A program made the translations under genes and the position numbers. Below, piece by piece: positions 45,779-58,500 of a stretch of DNA of 64,000 nucleotides (positions are counted from its first letter, which is position 1; each line of letters opens with the position of its first letter). The notes below the pieces were generated by a model. It did no database searches. It was not told the origin of the DNA and worked only from the letters and a program-made list of their open reading frames with translations. Source of the stretch: Tritrichomonas foetus (lineage: Eukaryota; Parabasalia; Tritrichomonadida; Tritrichomonadidae); the NCBI GenBank assembly GCA_001839685.1, contig MLAK01000627.1:107211-171210 (forward strand), read 5' to 3'.

Positions 45779-46264
45779 TTAATGAATTGAATCTGAAGCC
45801 TCCAGAAGCAAAAATGTAAAGAATCCAAACTTAACAATACTGCGCCTTTTCGGAATCGGCACATTATCAACCGTAAACTGAGCAGTTGGTCTCATAGTCA
45901 TATAATCGCAATTATAATAATCTGAATCAAGCTCGACTTCTTGACCGCCTTGGATGATTCCTCCACCTCCTTGTGGCTTGCTGAGGCAGATATTGTCAAA
46001 ATCCAGTTTTTCCACAGATTTTAAGTCAATGCCAGTGTTGTTTTGAAAGGATGTTTGTTTGACTTCTCCGCGAACTGAAGGGCCCAAATCAACCGTTGAT
46101 TGGAGAAAAGAATTGTTTCGGAAAATCGTATATAATATTAAAACCGACCCGGGAGCTGTAATTTTGACAGCACTGCCATCACCATTGTTATTTTCGAAGT
46201 TACAATCCTCTATAAAGATATCAAAATCGTCTGATTTGATCAAGAAGAGTAGGAGGAAGAGCAT
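45779..46264 (-). CDS. Small secreted beta-helix-like protein
   Basis: 161 residues, ATG at 46262-46264. It begins with a strongly hydrophobic signal-peptide-like MLFLLLFLIKSDD. Residues about 15-105 have short Asn/Asp/Gly-rich turns (CNFENNNGDGSA, IFRNNSFLQST, TSFQNNTGID), as in right-handed parallel beta-helices and the Pmp-like surface proteins of trichomonads. The end has a hydrophobic stretch (FGFFTFLLLEA, about 147-157) followed by a short tail. It may be a truncated member of a larger surface-protein family, or a complete small one. The gene lies just downstream, on the same strand, of the dynein gene's 3' end. Confidence 0.6.
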   Translation of the reverse strand: MLFLLLFLIKSDDFDIFIEDCNFENNNGDGSAVKITAPGSVLILYTIFRNNSFLQSTVDLGPSVRGEVKQTSFQNNTGIDLKSVEKLDFDNICLSKPQGGGGIIQGGQEVELDSDYYNCDYMTMRPTAQFTVDNVPIPKRRSIVKFGFFTFLLLEASDSIH

Positions 46265-46597
46265 TTTATGAAATGTTATATGAAATATTTGGATTTTGAG
46301 GAAATTTTTGTTTGATTTTTCAAAAATTTAAATTGAAAAGTCAAAAAACACCTATTCAATTTTCCATGGATATATTCGTTGAAAAATCTTTCAATTGGTA
46401 ACATTTTAATGAACCATAGAATAACTGAGCGGTTTAGGTTAAATCGATTGAGAGATATATTGAAATATGTAAACATACCTCTCAATCTGCGATATTTGAA
46501 CTTCCGAATGACAATAAAAATAAAAAAGTGGAAATATACAAAGTATTATAATGATTTTAGGTTTAACAATATTTTGAAATAATAATTTAGAAATAGA
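46265..46597. other. Intergenic region
   Basis: 333 AT-rich bases between the dynein stop and the next minus-strand gene. Nothing recognised. Confidence 0.6.
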
Positions 46598-49500
46598 TTA
46601 TTCAGGAGTCCCGAGAAGTAAAGCCGCACCTCTTTGAATCCAATGATTTGGATTTTCTTTAGTTGGCATTGGCAAACTGACGACAAAGTTTGTTGATGTA
46701 CCTGTTGTAGAAAGCACACCTTCTCTTTGTGCGGTAATATAAACTGGACATTGGTAAAAGTTGTTGCTCTGTTGTGAATTGTTATTCGTTGGTTTAAGGT
46801 GTAAGAATGGAGCTTCTGTATATATCTGTCCGGGTTCTTGTTCTTCAACACATTTCTTTTCTGTTGACCAACGAGCACCATCAAAGAACATGCCATGAAT
46901 GTTCACACCGATTTCTGGGAAATCTTTCGGTTCTTCTTCAAGAACTTCACACTCAAATGATAAGTTATCAATTGGAATTCCATGCAAGCGGGAGTGTCTT
47001 TGTAAAATACCAGTGAGGAAACTTTGTGGGAAATAAAATGCTGAAAGCCAGTAGGATGGCGGATTTCCATATCTCATCCATGAATTAAAGAATTCGATTC
47101 TTTTGATCAGTTCAGAAAACCATGAGCCAAGTGGTTTCATACTTTCATATTTGGACCATCCCTTTGGAACGTGATTTATATAAAGAGAAGAAAGGACATC
47201 TTCAAGCATTGGTGACATTGAAACAAGACCACGAAGAGCTTTATCAAGTTCTTGGAGAGATTCAACTAAAATCTTCAGGAGACGTTTGAATCTTTCAACT
47301 TCTTGTTTCAAAACAACAGTAAGTGGATCAAGAATTGCATTTTCTTCTTCAGGATTACCTAAAAGTGATTCATGCATAGTTGAGATATCATTTAAGTGTG
47401 GCATTCTTTCAAGAAGATCATGAACAAGTTGAAGAACTGTATCATTGTTTCCTGAAGCCATGGATGAGCCGCCAACCGTGCTTTGAAGAGTGGAAACTAG
47501 CTGTTCGGAAATTCTTCGGCGTGTTGTAATTTCTGCATTTGCATGCATTCCAAAGACATCATGATCATCATCAAATGGAAGAGAATTAATGTATCCAATC
47601 ATCTTTTGATAGTCTTCAGCAGGTGGTGCATAATAAACAGAACCTCTTGAAAAGAAGTATCCATCTGTCAAAATATCAGTGCAGTAGTATCTTCCTAAGA
47701 TACTCATCATGCATCTTCTATCCCAATCATCAGTAACACGACCACCATAAATGATTTCACCTGTAAGGAATCGAAGTGCTTCCCATGGGATTTGAGATTG
47801 CTCATCCAAGAACATTCTTAAGTAAGAAACAGATACATTATAATCAGTTTCTGTCCACTCATAAACTTTATTAAAACCAAGTGGACCGAATTTCTTCCTT
47901 TCTTGAATAACTGCGTGGAAAAATGCAAGACCGAATAATAATTTCTTCCATGGACGTGGTTTAGTACATCCTTCATAGTCTTCTGAAGTCATTGAACCAA
48001 GAAGACGATGAAGGTGAGCTCGAATGCCGCGGGGTGGCTCATTTGTAACTTTAATTGAATTTCTGAGAATTGAAACTGGGAATCCTGTTGTTGGCATTGA
48101 TGAAAGGAATAATCTAAAGTGTTCATTGGCATTTTCTGATGAGAATTTAGCAACAATTGCTTCAAGCTCAGGTAACCATGATAATGAAAGGTGGCAGTTC
48201 TGCAAGTATACCCATTCGCCACGTGTTAAAGCTCCTTGAATAGCTCTCTCAGCTTCTGGACCTTGGCCTTGACCTAATGATCTCATTTTCAGTTTGTTGT
48301 CCATTTGCATTTCTGCAGCAAGACGAAGAAGATGTTCTCTTGGATCTGCACCTTGGGATAGAATGAAAAGAAGTGGTGTTGTTGGTCTTGTATCTTGGAA
48401 ACTTTGCCTAAGATCAAATGATGGTGATCTTGTGAATTCAACACCAAGATTATCTGACACAAATTGCTGAACAACACGACTTAAACGATCAATTGCTATT
48501 GTTCTGAAGAAAAGAACACGTTGGAATGTTTCTAAACCATCACCAAATTGTTTGGGAATTTCTGTTGATTCTGAAGTTAAGAATTCTGAGAATCCCTGGA
48601 GATCATTTAAGATTCTTGTTGGAATTGAGGCAAATTGTGGTAAAACTTTTCCAAGTGCATATAATTGGTTCCAACGAGAATCAGAAACTAAGTTTGGTAA
48701 TGGATTTTCTGTTGGATTATCAATTAAAGGTGGTCCACGAATGAACAAGTCCCATTCTTGTTGTGATAATGTTTCTTCATTTCGCATAACAGCACTACAT
48801 AATGCAAAAGCAAATAAGCTTCTGTGAACTTCGAAAAGACCCCTTGATACAGTTACATAAGTTGAATAAGTAATTCTCTTAATTAGTGTACCAAGCCTAT
48901 CTTCAGTCTTTGGAGCATTCGTAATAACTGTATGAACCAAATCTCTGAAGAATTCAAGTGAATATTGATACATTGGATCAATAGAAGCCATGTCACCAGT
49001 AACAAAGAACATGATTGATGAACGAATAGCCACTGGTTTATATTCCATACGAAGTTCGTTAATTTCAACTTCGGTTTCTTCACTAACTCTGACACGTTCT
49101 TTAACTTCAAGAGATTTCTTCTTAGCTTCTTCAATTGTAGTAATAAGAAGCTCATCATCAAGAATATGTTCACCAGCATTTCGAAGGAGTTCTAAAAGTT
49201 TATCTTCAATTTCGACAAGAACTTTTTTATCAGCAGCAATAGACATAACAAGTTCATGCTTTTGTGTTTCGAGTTCAGGACGTTCTAATGAAACGACAAG
49301 TGAAAGTTGTTGTGCTTCAAGTGCAATTTGTGTCACAATAAAGTTGACAATAGATACTTTGACAAACATGTCTGGCATAAAGTGTGGGTTAGTTAGTTTT
49401 GTAGTCACATAAAGTCTGAATTTTTCATCAATTTCTACAGCTTTATCACCGATTCGAACCATATCTTTTCCATCTTGTTTGTAAGTCTTTCGCATTAAAA

Positions 49501-52500
49501 GAGAATCAAGTGCAGGATCAACAGTTTCTGCAACATCTTCAAGTAAAACTGGAATTCCAAGTCTCACTGCATTTTCAATACTACGATAAAAGTTTGGTGA
49601 ATTTGGCTTAAGAATAACCAATTGTCTAACTTCTTCCATCTTCTTAATCCATTGTGTTGCTTGGTTCTGTGGATCAATAATTAAAGCAGACTTTGGTGCT
49701 TGTGTAACAATGAGAGCATTTTCAATTGATGTGGCATCATTTGGTAAACCAATTGTCATCCAATCACGAACAATTGATTCATCAATCATTGATGTCATGA
49801 AATCGAAGTTTGGTGAAAGTTCAATTCCAGCTTCTCCAATCTTATTCACTATTTTTTCCTGTAAAGGTGCTCTTAAAACAGCAGGGAATGGCCCAAAGTA
49901 GATCAAAATTGCTGCACACAAGAATGAATCACCTGGAATGTATTTAACGTTCGCATCCATAACATTGACTTGTTCACCCCAACGAACTTGTTCATCTGCA
50001 AGACCAACAGTAAGTTTAGCAGCACGTCCAAGCTTGACTTGAGTTTCTTCAATTTGTGCTGTTAATTTTGCTTTCTTGTCAACTGAATCTTCATATTGTT
50101 TTCTAAGATCAGCAAGTGCAGCTTCAATCTTTGCAAGTTCATCTTGCTTTTCTTTAAGAGCGTCTCTTGCAGCTTTAAGTGCAGCTTTGGCTTCAGCGAC
50201 AGCAATTTGCTTAGGCTCGACTGTTCTATATGTCATTTCGAACTTATAAAGCACAGTAGCCCAGATACAAAGTCTTTTGGCGGCGTTTGATACACGACCG
50301 ACTTCTTCTGGTTGGAAGTTCGTGTTTTCTTCAACGTATGGTTGAATCTTCTTCAAGATATTTAATGGAACATGGTGACCATCACTATATTTGGTGGAAA
50401 TACGACCAATGAACATTGGATCAGAAACGAGTGTAACTGCCGATTTCCATGTTGGTTCGACTTCAGCAAGAATACAAACGGCTTCCATGACAGTTCTCAC
50501 AGTAATGTGTGGATCGGCATATTGACGAACTTCTGCGACATCTGATCTACTAAGGCTCTTAAGTTGTGCTGTAGCTTCAGCGAGGAGTGGTAGAACTTGA
50601 TCAAGTTCTTTTTGTGCTTCTGCAGCCATTGTTTCAGCTTCAACAGCTTGTTGCGAAACAACTTTTTCTTCGGCAGTAACAATTTCTTTAACACGATCTG
50701 CTTCGGCTTGATCTTTCTTAATTTTAACAAGCATTGTTTCTGTTTCTTGGGCAGCTTTTGCGAGAATTGGTTCAAGTTCACTTAACTCAATTTTCATTCT
50801 ATCGACAAGTTGGTTTGCTTGAATGAGTTTTTGAACACCGCCCTCCAATCTTCCCTTGGATCTACGATGCTTGTTTTGTCTGTCCTCAAGAAGCTGTTGA
50901 TAAAATGTAACAAATCTAATGAAAAGAGCTGGTGTAATGTAATAAATACGTTTCATTTCATTTTTCATTTGGCTAGCAGCATCGTCAACACTTTGATGAA
51001 TGAAAACAGCAAGCTCTGATAATTTTTCAGCAAAGTTTTCGATTTGAACTTCAGTGATTTCTGAGAAACGAGCTTTAGCGACAAGTTTAAGGGCATTTTC
51101 AGGCCATGTATCAACCCAATCAATTGTACAACAGCTAACAAGTGATGGGAACATTCTGCAACGATGTCTAAATGAATTACCAACTGGTGACATTGTTAAA
51201 ATAACGTGTAAGTTTTCTCGAACTCTTTCATAGAAAAGCTTAATGAGATTATCACGAGCTTCATTTTCACCGATTGATTTGGCATATGAAACAATATCAT
51301 TGCAATTTTTATCCATTTCTTCTTGGTTGAACAAGTTTGGAATTTCACCTGTGTTCAGAACATTATTAATGACTTCAAGAAATTCATCATTAACAAGTTG
51401 TGTATCAGATATGACAAATGCTGTTGCTTTTCCACCACAGCCGCATTTAATATATAATTTCTGAAGATCTTCACGGAAGTTATCAATTGTGTAATGGTCA
51501 GTAACTTCGATTTCAGCGAGATCACATTCAGAAACATAAGCTGCAAACCTTGCTAATGTTCGTTTACCTGTACCAGCAACACCGACTAAAACTGCGTGGC
51601 CACGTGGCTGCCTAAGAATACGACTAATACGTGTAATATGCTGAACAGCGGAATCAAAGAACAAAATTGGATCACTTTGTTGCCGTCTTGAGAAATGATA
51701 TTCTTCAAGATAATCGTCAAGAACTTTTCGTGCTTTATCATAATCAGGAAGTTCTTCATAAAATCGTTCATTGTCAGCAACAAAACCTCTAAGATAATCA
51801 GAAAAGAGAAGTGGGCCTTCAAATACATCTTCTGCAGAAATATCAGTTCCAAGTTTCTTTTTCATTGTGCTTGTAAGAATTTCTTGGAGTTGTTTTCGAT
51901 CTGCATCACAAACAAGACGATCACTATAAACGCGAACGTTTTCATGAAGCCACAGTTTTTCCAGAATCTGTGGAGTTGAAACATAATCTGGTTTAGCTCT
52001 CATAATACCTTGTACGACATTTGCAAGATCTCTAAGGTTGAACACATAATGAGATTTATCTGGAGTAGGTAAGAAGTTTTGAATAACTGTTGTATAAACA
52101 TCGACAGATGCTGTAACGATTTTCTGAACAACATTTTTAACATTTTCACTAAAGTTTCCAAAGAATGGTTCCAAAATTGAGTGGAAAATGTTGAAGAGTG
52201 TATGATCATCTGGTGGAGTTAGTTCAATATTGAACATGAATCTTAAGAAACGGGCTGTTATTGGTGCACGGCCACCTCCATCTGGACCACCTGCTCCAAG
52301 AAGAGTAACTTTCTTGATATCATTCCAAGCAAGTCCGGGTCTTTCGTAAAGTCCTTCAATTGCTACAAGTTGACGCAAAAGTTCAATTGGTGGTTGTGAA
52401 CCATAATAATCTAATTCGGGCATGTTAATATCATCGATGAAAAGAATACCATCTTTATTATTTGGTGGTTGAATAGCAACACCTCTTTTCTTTTCAAGTT

Positions 52501-55500
52501 TCGATTCAATCATTTCTTGTGCTGCTTTAGATGATGTATGTGCAGAGAAAATCAGAGAAATCAAGTGGAATTTATCAGTTTCATCTAATTCATGAAGAGC
52601 ACGTTGAATAATCACAGATTTGCCAACGCCACTTGAACCACGAACGAAAATATTGTGATGACTTCTTAGTAAAGTTTTTAGGAGGAATCCAAATCTTGTT
52701 GTATCAATTGTTGGCACGAGAAGTGAATGGAATTTAATCTTCTTTCCAGCTGCATCTTCATCAGCATCAGCATCTTCATCGTCGTCATCTGCTTTTTCAG
52801 ATTTTGAAATAAGTGAGAATTTAGGCATTAATTCACTCCAGTGAGTCCATTCCCTTTCTTTGACTTTGTAGCACCAATCAAAGAGTGTGTTTCGACTTGG
52901 TAAAGTTGTCATTGGAACATAAATATCACGTGCCATTGAGTCAAATGGCATTCTTTGTTGCTGTTCAACATGACCGCCGAATGCCCAAGTGTATGAAAAT
53001 ACAAAGATGCAAGACATTACTTTTACAATTTCGGGATCTGCTTCTGTCGGATCAAAGTGAAGTTCTCCGCTTTCAAGACATTCAGAAATAATTGATTCGA
53101 ATAAGTTGAATAAAGAAAAGATAAGATTCATTGGAACCCATCTATTAAAGTTTCTGCAATTTTCACGTAAGAATGCAAAACCTGGTTCAACACCCGCTTC
53201 TAGAAGTTCCTTGAATCTTTTGGCAAGGACTGCATTTGAACCAAGAAGTGGTAAAATACGCTGTTCGATTGTAGATTCGCAGTATGGACGCCATCCAAGA
53301 CCTTCTGGGTCTAAATAAACCATAGCACAACGAGAAACTGTAGCTGGAGATGCAACAGCAAGATCTTGAACTTCGAACATAAGGTGCATAAATGGTGTCA
53401 TTTTAATTCTTTTAGAGTTTGCAAGAGAAAGAAGCTTATTATCATCAAGAACAGTGTTCATGTTTTCAATCCAAAGTGCATCGACAGGACCGTCGAAAAT
53501 AATCCATTGTTCAGTGTTGTCTGTTTTATCGACACATTCATTGAAGATAATAGCAATGAGACCATCTTGCCATTCTTGTGTATCTGGATTCTGTTCACCA
53601 TAAAGCTCAGCCATTGATAAAGCTTTTGGATTTAAGGTGTAAGTAACAACTGGATGATACATTTCTGGCATTGTTTGGCTTAAAAATGTATTTGTCTTTT
53701 GAAGAACAGTCTTGGTTGTTGTTTTACCTCCACATGTTGGACCAACAAGCATAACACCATGTCTGAAGCGCATAGCATCGTGTAATTGAATAACTTTTTC
53801 AACACTGAAATGTGTAACTTGCAATCCCATTTCCTTCATAACAGCAGTGGATGCATTAACAAGATATTCTTCTTGTTGATCAATAATTTCGACACCAGGG
53901 AAAAGATCAGCAACGATACCATTAAATAATGGAATATCTTCGTTTAAGAACTTAGCAAGGTTACTATCTCTCATGGCACGAATTAAAGTTAAATCTTCTG
54001 ATACGTCTGGTGCTGATCGTTTCAAGGAACCAGCCATAACAAGAACTGATTTCAAAGCTCTCATACCGAAATCGTAGTGATCTTGTTGTGAAAGCATTTC
54101 TGAACTGAGTTTGTAAAGCTTTGTCATCTTTTGTGATAAACGTTTAGCTTCTTGGAAACCTTGACTGAAAAGCATAATTTCTGCAATTAAGGTGTAATCT
54201 GGAATCATCATAGAAACTGGTCTGAAAAGAGCTTTCAAGTTATCTGGAAGTTCTGTACGGCCTGCATAACCAGGGTTCATGGTAATGAAACAACCAACAC
54301 GAGGATTAAGTGGGATTTCTTTATCTTCAAAATCAAATCTCTTCAAATCAGCACAAAGTGCAAGTCTTATACAGTTAAATTGTTCAGCAATAACGGAAAG
54401 AACTTCGATGTTAATTCTGTTGAACTCATCAAAACAGCTCCATGCACCAGCTTGTGCAAGTCCTCTGAAGAAAGTAGACATTTGGAAAACTGTGACACTT
54501 TCTGAGCAGTTAAACACGACACAGAAAATAGCTAAAGCTTTAGCAAGATCTTTAACTGTTTCGGTTTTTCCAGTACCTGCTGGTCCTGCTGGTGAACCAC
54601 CAAGATGAAGGTGTAAGGCACCAGTAAGTGTAAGATAACATCTATCTGTAAGTGGTGTAATAACTAAACGTGGTGTACAACCAAGATATTCATAACCATA
54701 AATGAACGATGTGTTTGTTTGTGTTACAATAACTTCTTTTGTATGTTCGTCCCATTTATACTTTAGACGCTTGAACCATTCGAAATCAGTAATGTTTGAA
54801 CATTTCTTCTGAATGAGTTCTGTAACAATATCACGGCTGTGGACATCCATTGTAATTAAAGCGGAAATCTTTGTACGTTCAAGATCAGTTAAATCACAAC
54901 GAACGACTTTGGCAAGGTTAGCCAAGTTCTTTTCGGTATCTTCATTAACTTTTCGAAGACCATCATCAGGATTTTGTGAAGAAAGTGCTTCTTCAACTTG
55001 CTCACACCAATCAATTTGTGTAACAGCAATGACAACTTGAGCAGGTTGGACTGAAATCCAATCTTCACGTTTTGCAGCTTCAAAATAAGATTTCAGACCA
55101 GTTTTCATATGATTTCTTAAGGCGCGTTGACATTGTTCTTCAAATTGAGCTAGCCATGATTCAACGGCTCCTCTTAAACGCATTTCACGAACAGGAACAT
55201 TTTCTCCTTCTGCACTGGTCATTGCAAAAGCAATTGGGCTTTCTTCGTCAGTTTTAATATCAATATGATAAATACCTTCGAAGAATTTACGAAGATGTGG
55301 TTGAACAGCATCTGGATTTCTTGATTTAGCGAGTAAATCCAAAAGATCGTCGTTTGACAAGAAGTAAAATCTTGGAAATGCCATTCTTTTTGTTTCAAGG
55401 TAATCTTCAAGTGCTTTTTGTACACTTTCGAGTGTTTTGTTTGCATCTTCGAGATCTGATGCAATTTGTGGTGCGGAACAAAATCTGAAAGCAGCTGGAT

Positions 55501-58500
55501 CATCATGTGCTTTCATTGACATATTCTTCCACATTCTTTCAACATTAAAGAATTCTTTATATTCTTGCATAAGTTGACGTTGAATATCATCTGATGAAAA
55601 AACGTTTGATAAATACATCCATGCTCTTTGGCATGTCATTAAAGATTCTAAAGTAGAAGAGAATGAACGAAGTGATCTTGCCCATTCATCTGCTTGTAAA
55701 CGTAAGGCAGCAATATATCTTGAAGATCGAACTGTTGCAACGATTGATTGTGCTTCGTCGAGTTGTGTTAAAATATCATCAAAGCCGCCAAAAACATAAA
55801 TATTATTCTTTCCTTTATATGGTGTGACAATGAATGCAAGTTTATCAATCATCTTGTGAACATTATTAAGCATGTCGTATAATTGTTGTTCGTTTGTAGC
55901 TTGTGCAGAAATTGCAGAAATCTGATCAACAAAGTGAAATGCACGAAGTTCGAATAATCTTCCAAATTTGAATTGTTCATCTGCAAAAATGTTGCAACCA
56001 AGCAAAGATGCAATTTGTTCAATGAATTTTTGTTTAAGTGCTGGATTTTTGAGATCAGAAACAACAGGTAACAAAGCTGCATAATCACTAACTGAAGCTT
56101 TAAGATCAACAGCAACAACATTTCCTTGAAGACCTTTGGCACATTTTGCAGCTGAAAGTTGATACTCACGAAGTTCTTCTGTCATTTCATTTGGATCAAT
56201 AGCAGCAAAAGGCATGTTTGACCATTTTTCTGTCAGATTGATCCATTTAACTTTAGTTTCCCAAAGCAGGTTCTTCAGGGTAATTTCTTTATTCAGTTCT
56301 TCAACATCTTCAAATCGGGTAACTTGTAAATTCATAGCTCTTTGATATTTGTTATAATCAGAAGCAGCAGTTTTAACTTCTGTGAGTTTCTCCATAATCG
56401 TTTTAAGGAAGGATTGAGCTTCTTCGATTTTTGTTGTGATATTTCCGAGAATTGGATTCAATGAAACTTGAGCAACATCCAAAACATTTGAGTGAAGTTG
56501 TCCAATAAGTTTATCGAGTTGTGTTGAGAATTTCGGCATAAGTGTTTGTTTTTGTTCTCCTGCGAATGAAAGTGCACGTTTAACATCATCAAAGACAGGA
56601 AGCATTGCTTGATATTCTGCTTCTTCATCAGGTGGAATAGAAACACTTAATTCTGAAGCAAGTTGATAGAAATCACGAATGGAATCAGCACGAATAGCAA
56701 ATTCATTTTGCTCATTTCCATATTTATCAGCAGCTGAAAGATATCTAACAAATGAAGCGACATCTTCAATCGGTGCTGTTAACTGTTCATGGCTTAATTT
56801 AACTTTCTCTGCAAATTCATCAAGAAGTTTACGTGTAATAACGGGAAGTGCTGATTTGATTTGATTAAGGCAGTTCACAGGTGAACGTGCGAAAAGATTC
56901 TTCATTTCTTTAGCAAATTGACAGAATAATCCAACATCACTTTTCTCTTCAATTTTTGCAAGAAACTCGATTTGCTCTTTATAATTCTGAATTGTTTTCT
57001 GAAGATCAGAAGCACTGATGTTACTTGCAATTAATTCATCCATATTAAATTTAACGTTTTCTTCATAAATTGCAACAGCTTCTTTGTAGCATGTTGAAAA
57101 TGTGTTGAGTGATTTAAATGCTTCTTTAATGATATTATTTTGATGACTAACAATATCAGCAAAAACTTTGTCACGTTCAATGATTTCCGCTAAGTCAGGT
57201 CCCATGACTTTATCTTTCTTGTTTCGGTCTCCTGCGCCATCAGGTGAAATATATTGACGGAAAGCTTGATTTTCAATTAATCTGGGAACACGATAAAGTA
57301 CTTGACAACATTCTTTACGAACTGAATCAATAATATCAGTAACATGTTTTTCACAAGGCGTCCATTGTAATTCACCCTTAAACATAACATCAACTCTAAA
57401 AACGGGTGATTCGAAAAATTCAGCTGTTTTTTGTTGAAGACCTGGGAAAATTCGTCCAAATTCGCTTGAAAGTTCAAGTTCTTTAAGTGGTTTCATGTTT
57501 GGTGAATTCAATTTTTTAAGTCCACGGTTATGTAAAGAAGACATAACGCAATAAAGCTCTAAAAGCGACATAAAGCAAACATTTCTTAAAGCTGAAACGA
57601 TGCATGCATCTACCAATTTAATAAATTTAACAAGTTTCGCGCATAATGTTCGATTTGCAGCACGTTGTGTAAAAGTCAATGATGGGCCGCTATCAAAAGC
57701 GTTTGAAACGCCACGATGTTGGGCTTTTTCGTATTGGCTCATTAAATGCTCTAATGGAGATGCTTGAACAGCACCATCTGTAACAGTTAAACTACTTAAT
57801 GTATCGATTGTTTTTTCACAAGCAACTTGAACCATTTCAGTCACTCGTCCAATAAATTCGTCCAATGTTTTTGTGATTTTTTCACGGTGGCGAGCATTTT
57901 CTTTCGAAAATTCATCTAAGCTGTAAAGGCTGTCACCTCTTAAGTTGAAAAGTTTAAGACTATTTAATTGTTGAATTTCTTTTTGAATAGCAAAAAACGC
58001 AGGTCTCAAAATCGGGTGAACGATGAAGAAATGATCTTTCAATGAACTTGATGCAGCAACCATTTTATCACGAACAACACTATGTTTCCATGATGTAAAA
58101 CTTTTCCATTGATGATAATGTTTGAAAAATGGAATTTTCATAATTTGCTTAAAAAGCTCGCATGAGCGAAGCCAATCATCAAGCTTTACAAAATCAACGG
58201 TATTGTTCTTAAAATGACTCAAGCCGGAAAGACTGATTGTCCAATAATCATCTTTTGAAACTTGCGAAGATGGAACAATTCTGAGTCTGGTTGGATTCTC
58301 TGCATTTTCTTCAATGTTTTGAGGAAGCAAATATACGAAATCTTCCTGTAAATTATGCTTTCTTGCATATTCAACAAATTTAAAAGGGGAAGTAAGTTGA
58401 TCAATTGATTCGTTTGAGTTATCTTCAACTAATTGAGTTCGTTTTGTCGGTTCGGAAATCGGAGGCAAGATTGGATTTCGAAGGTTAGATCTTGCCCGCT

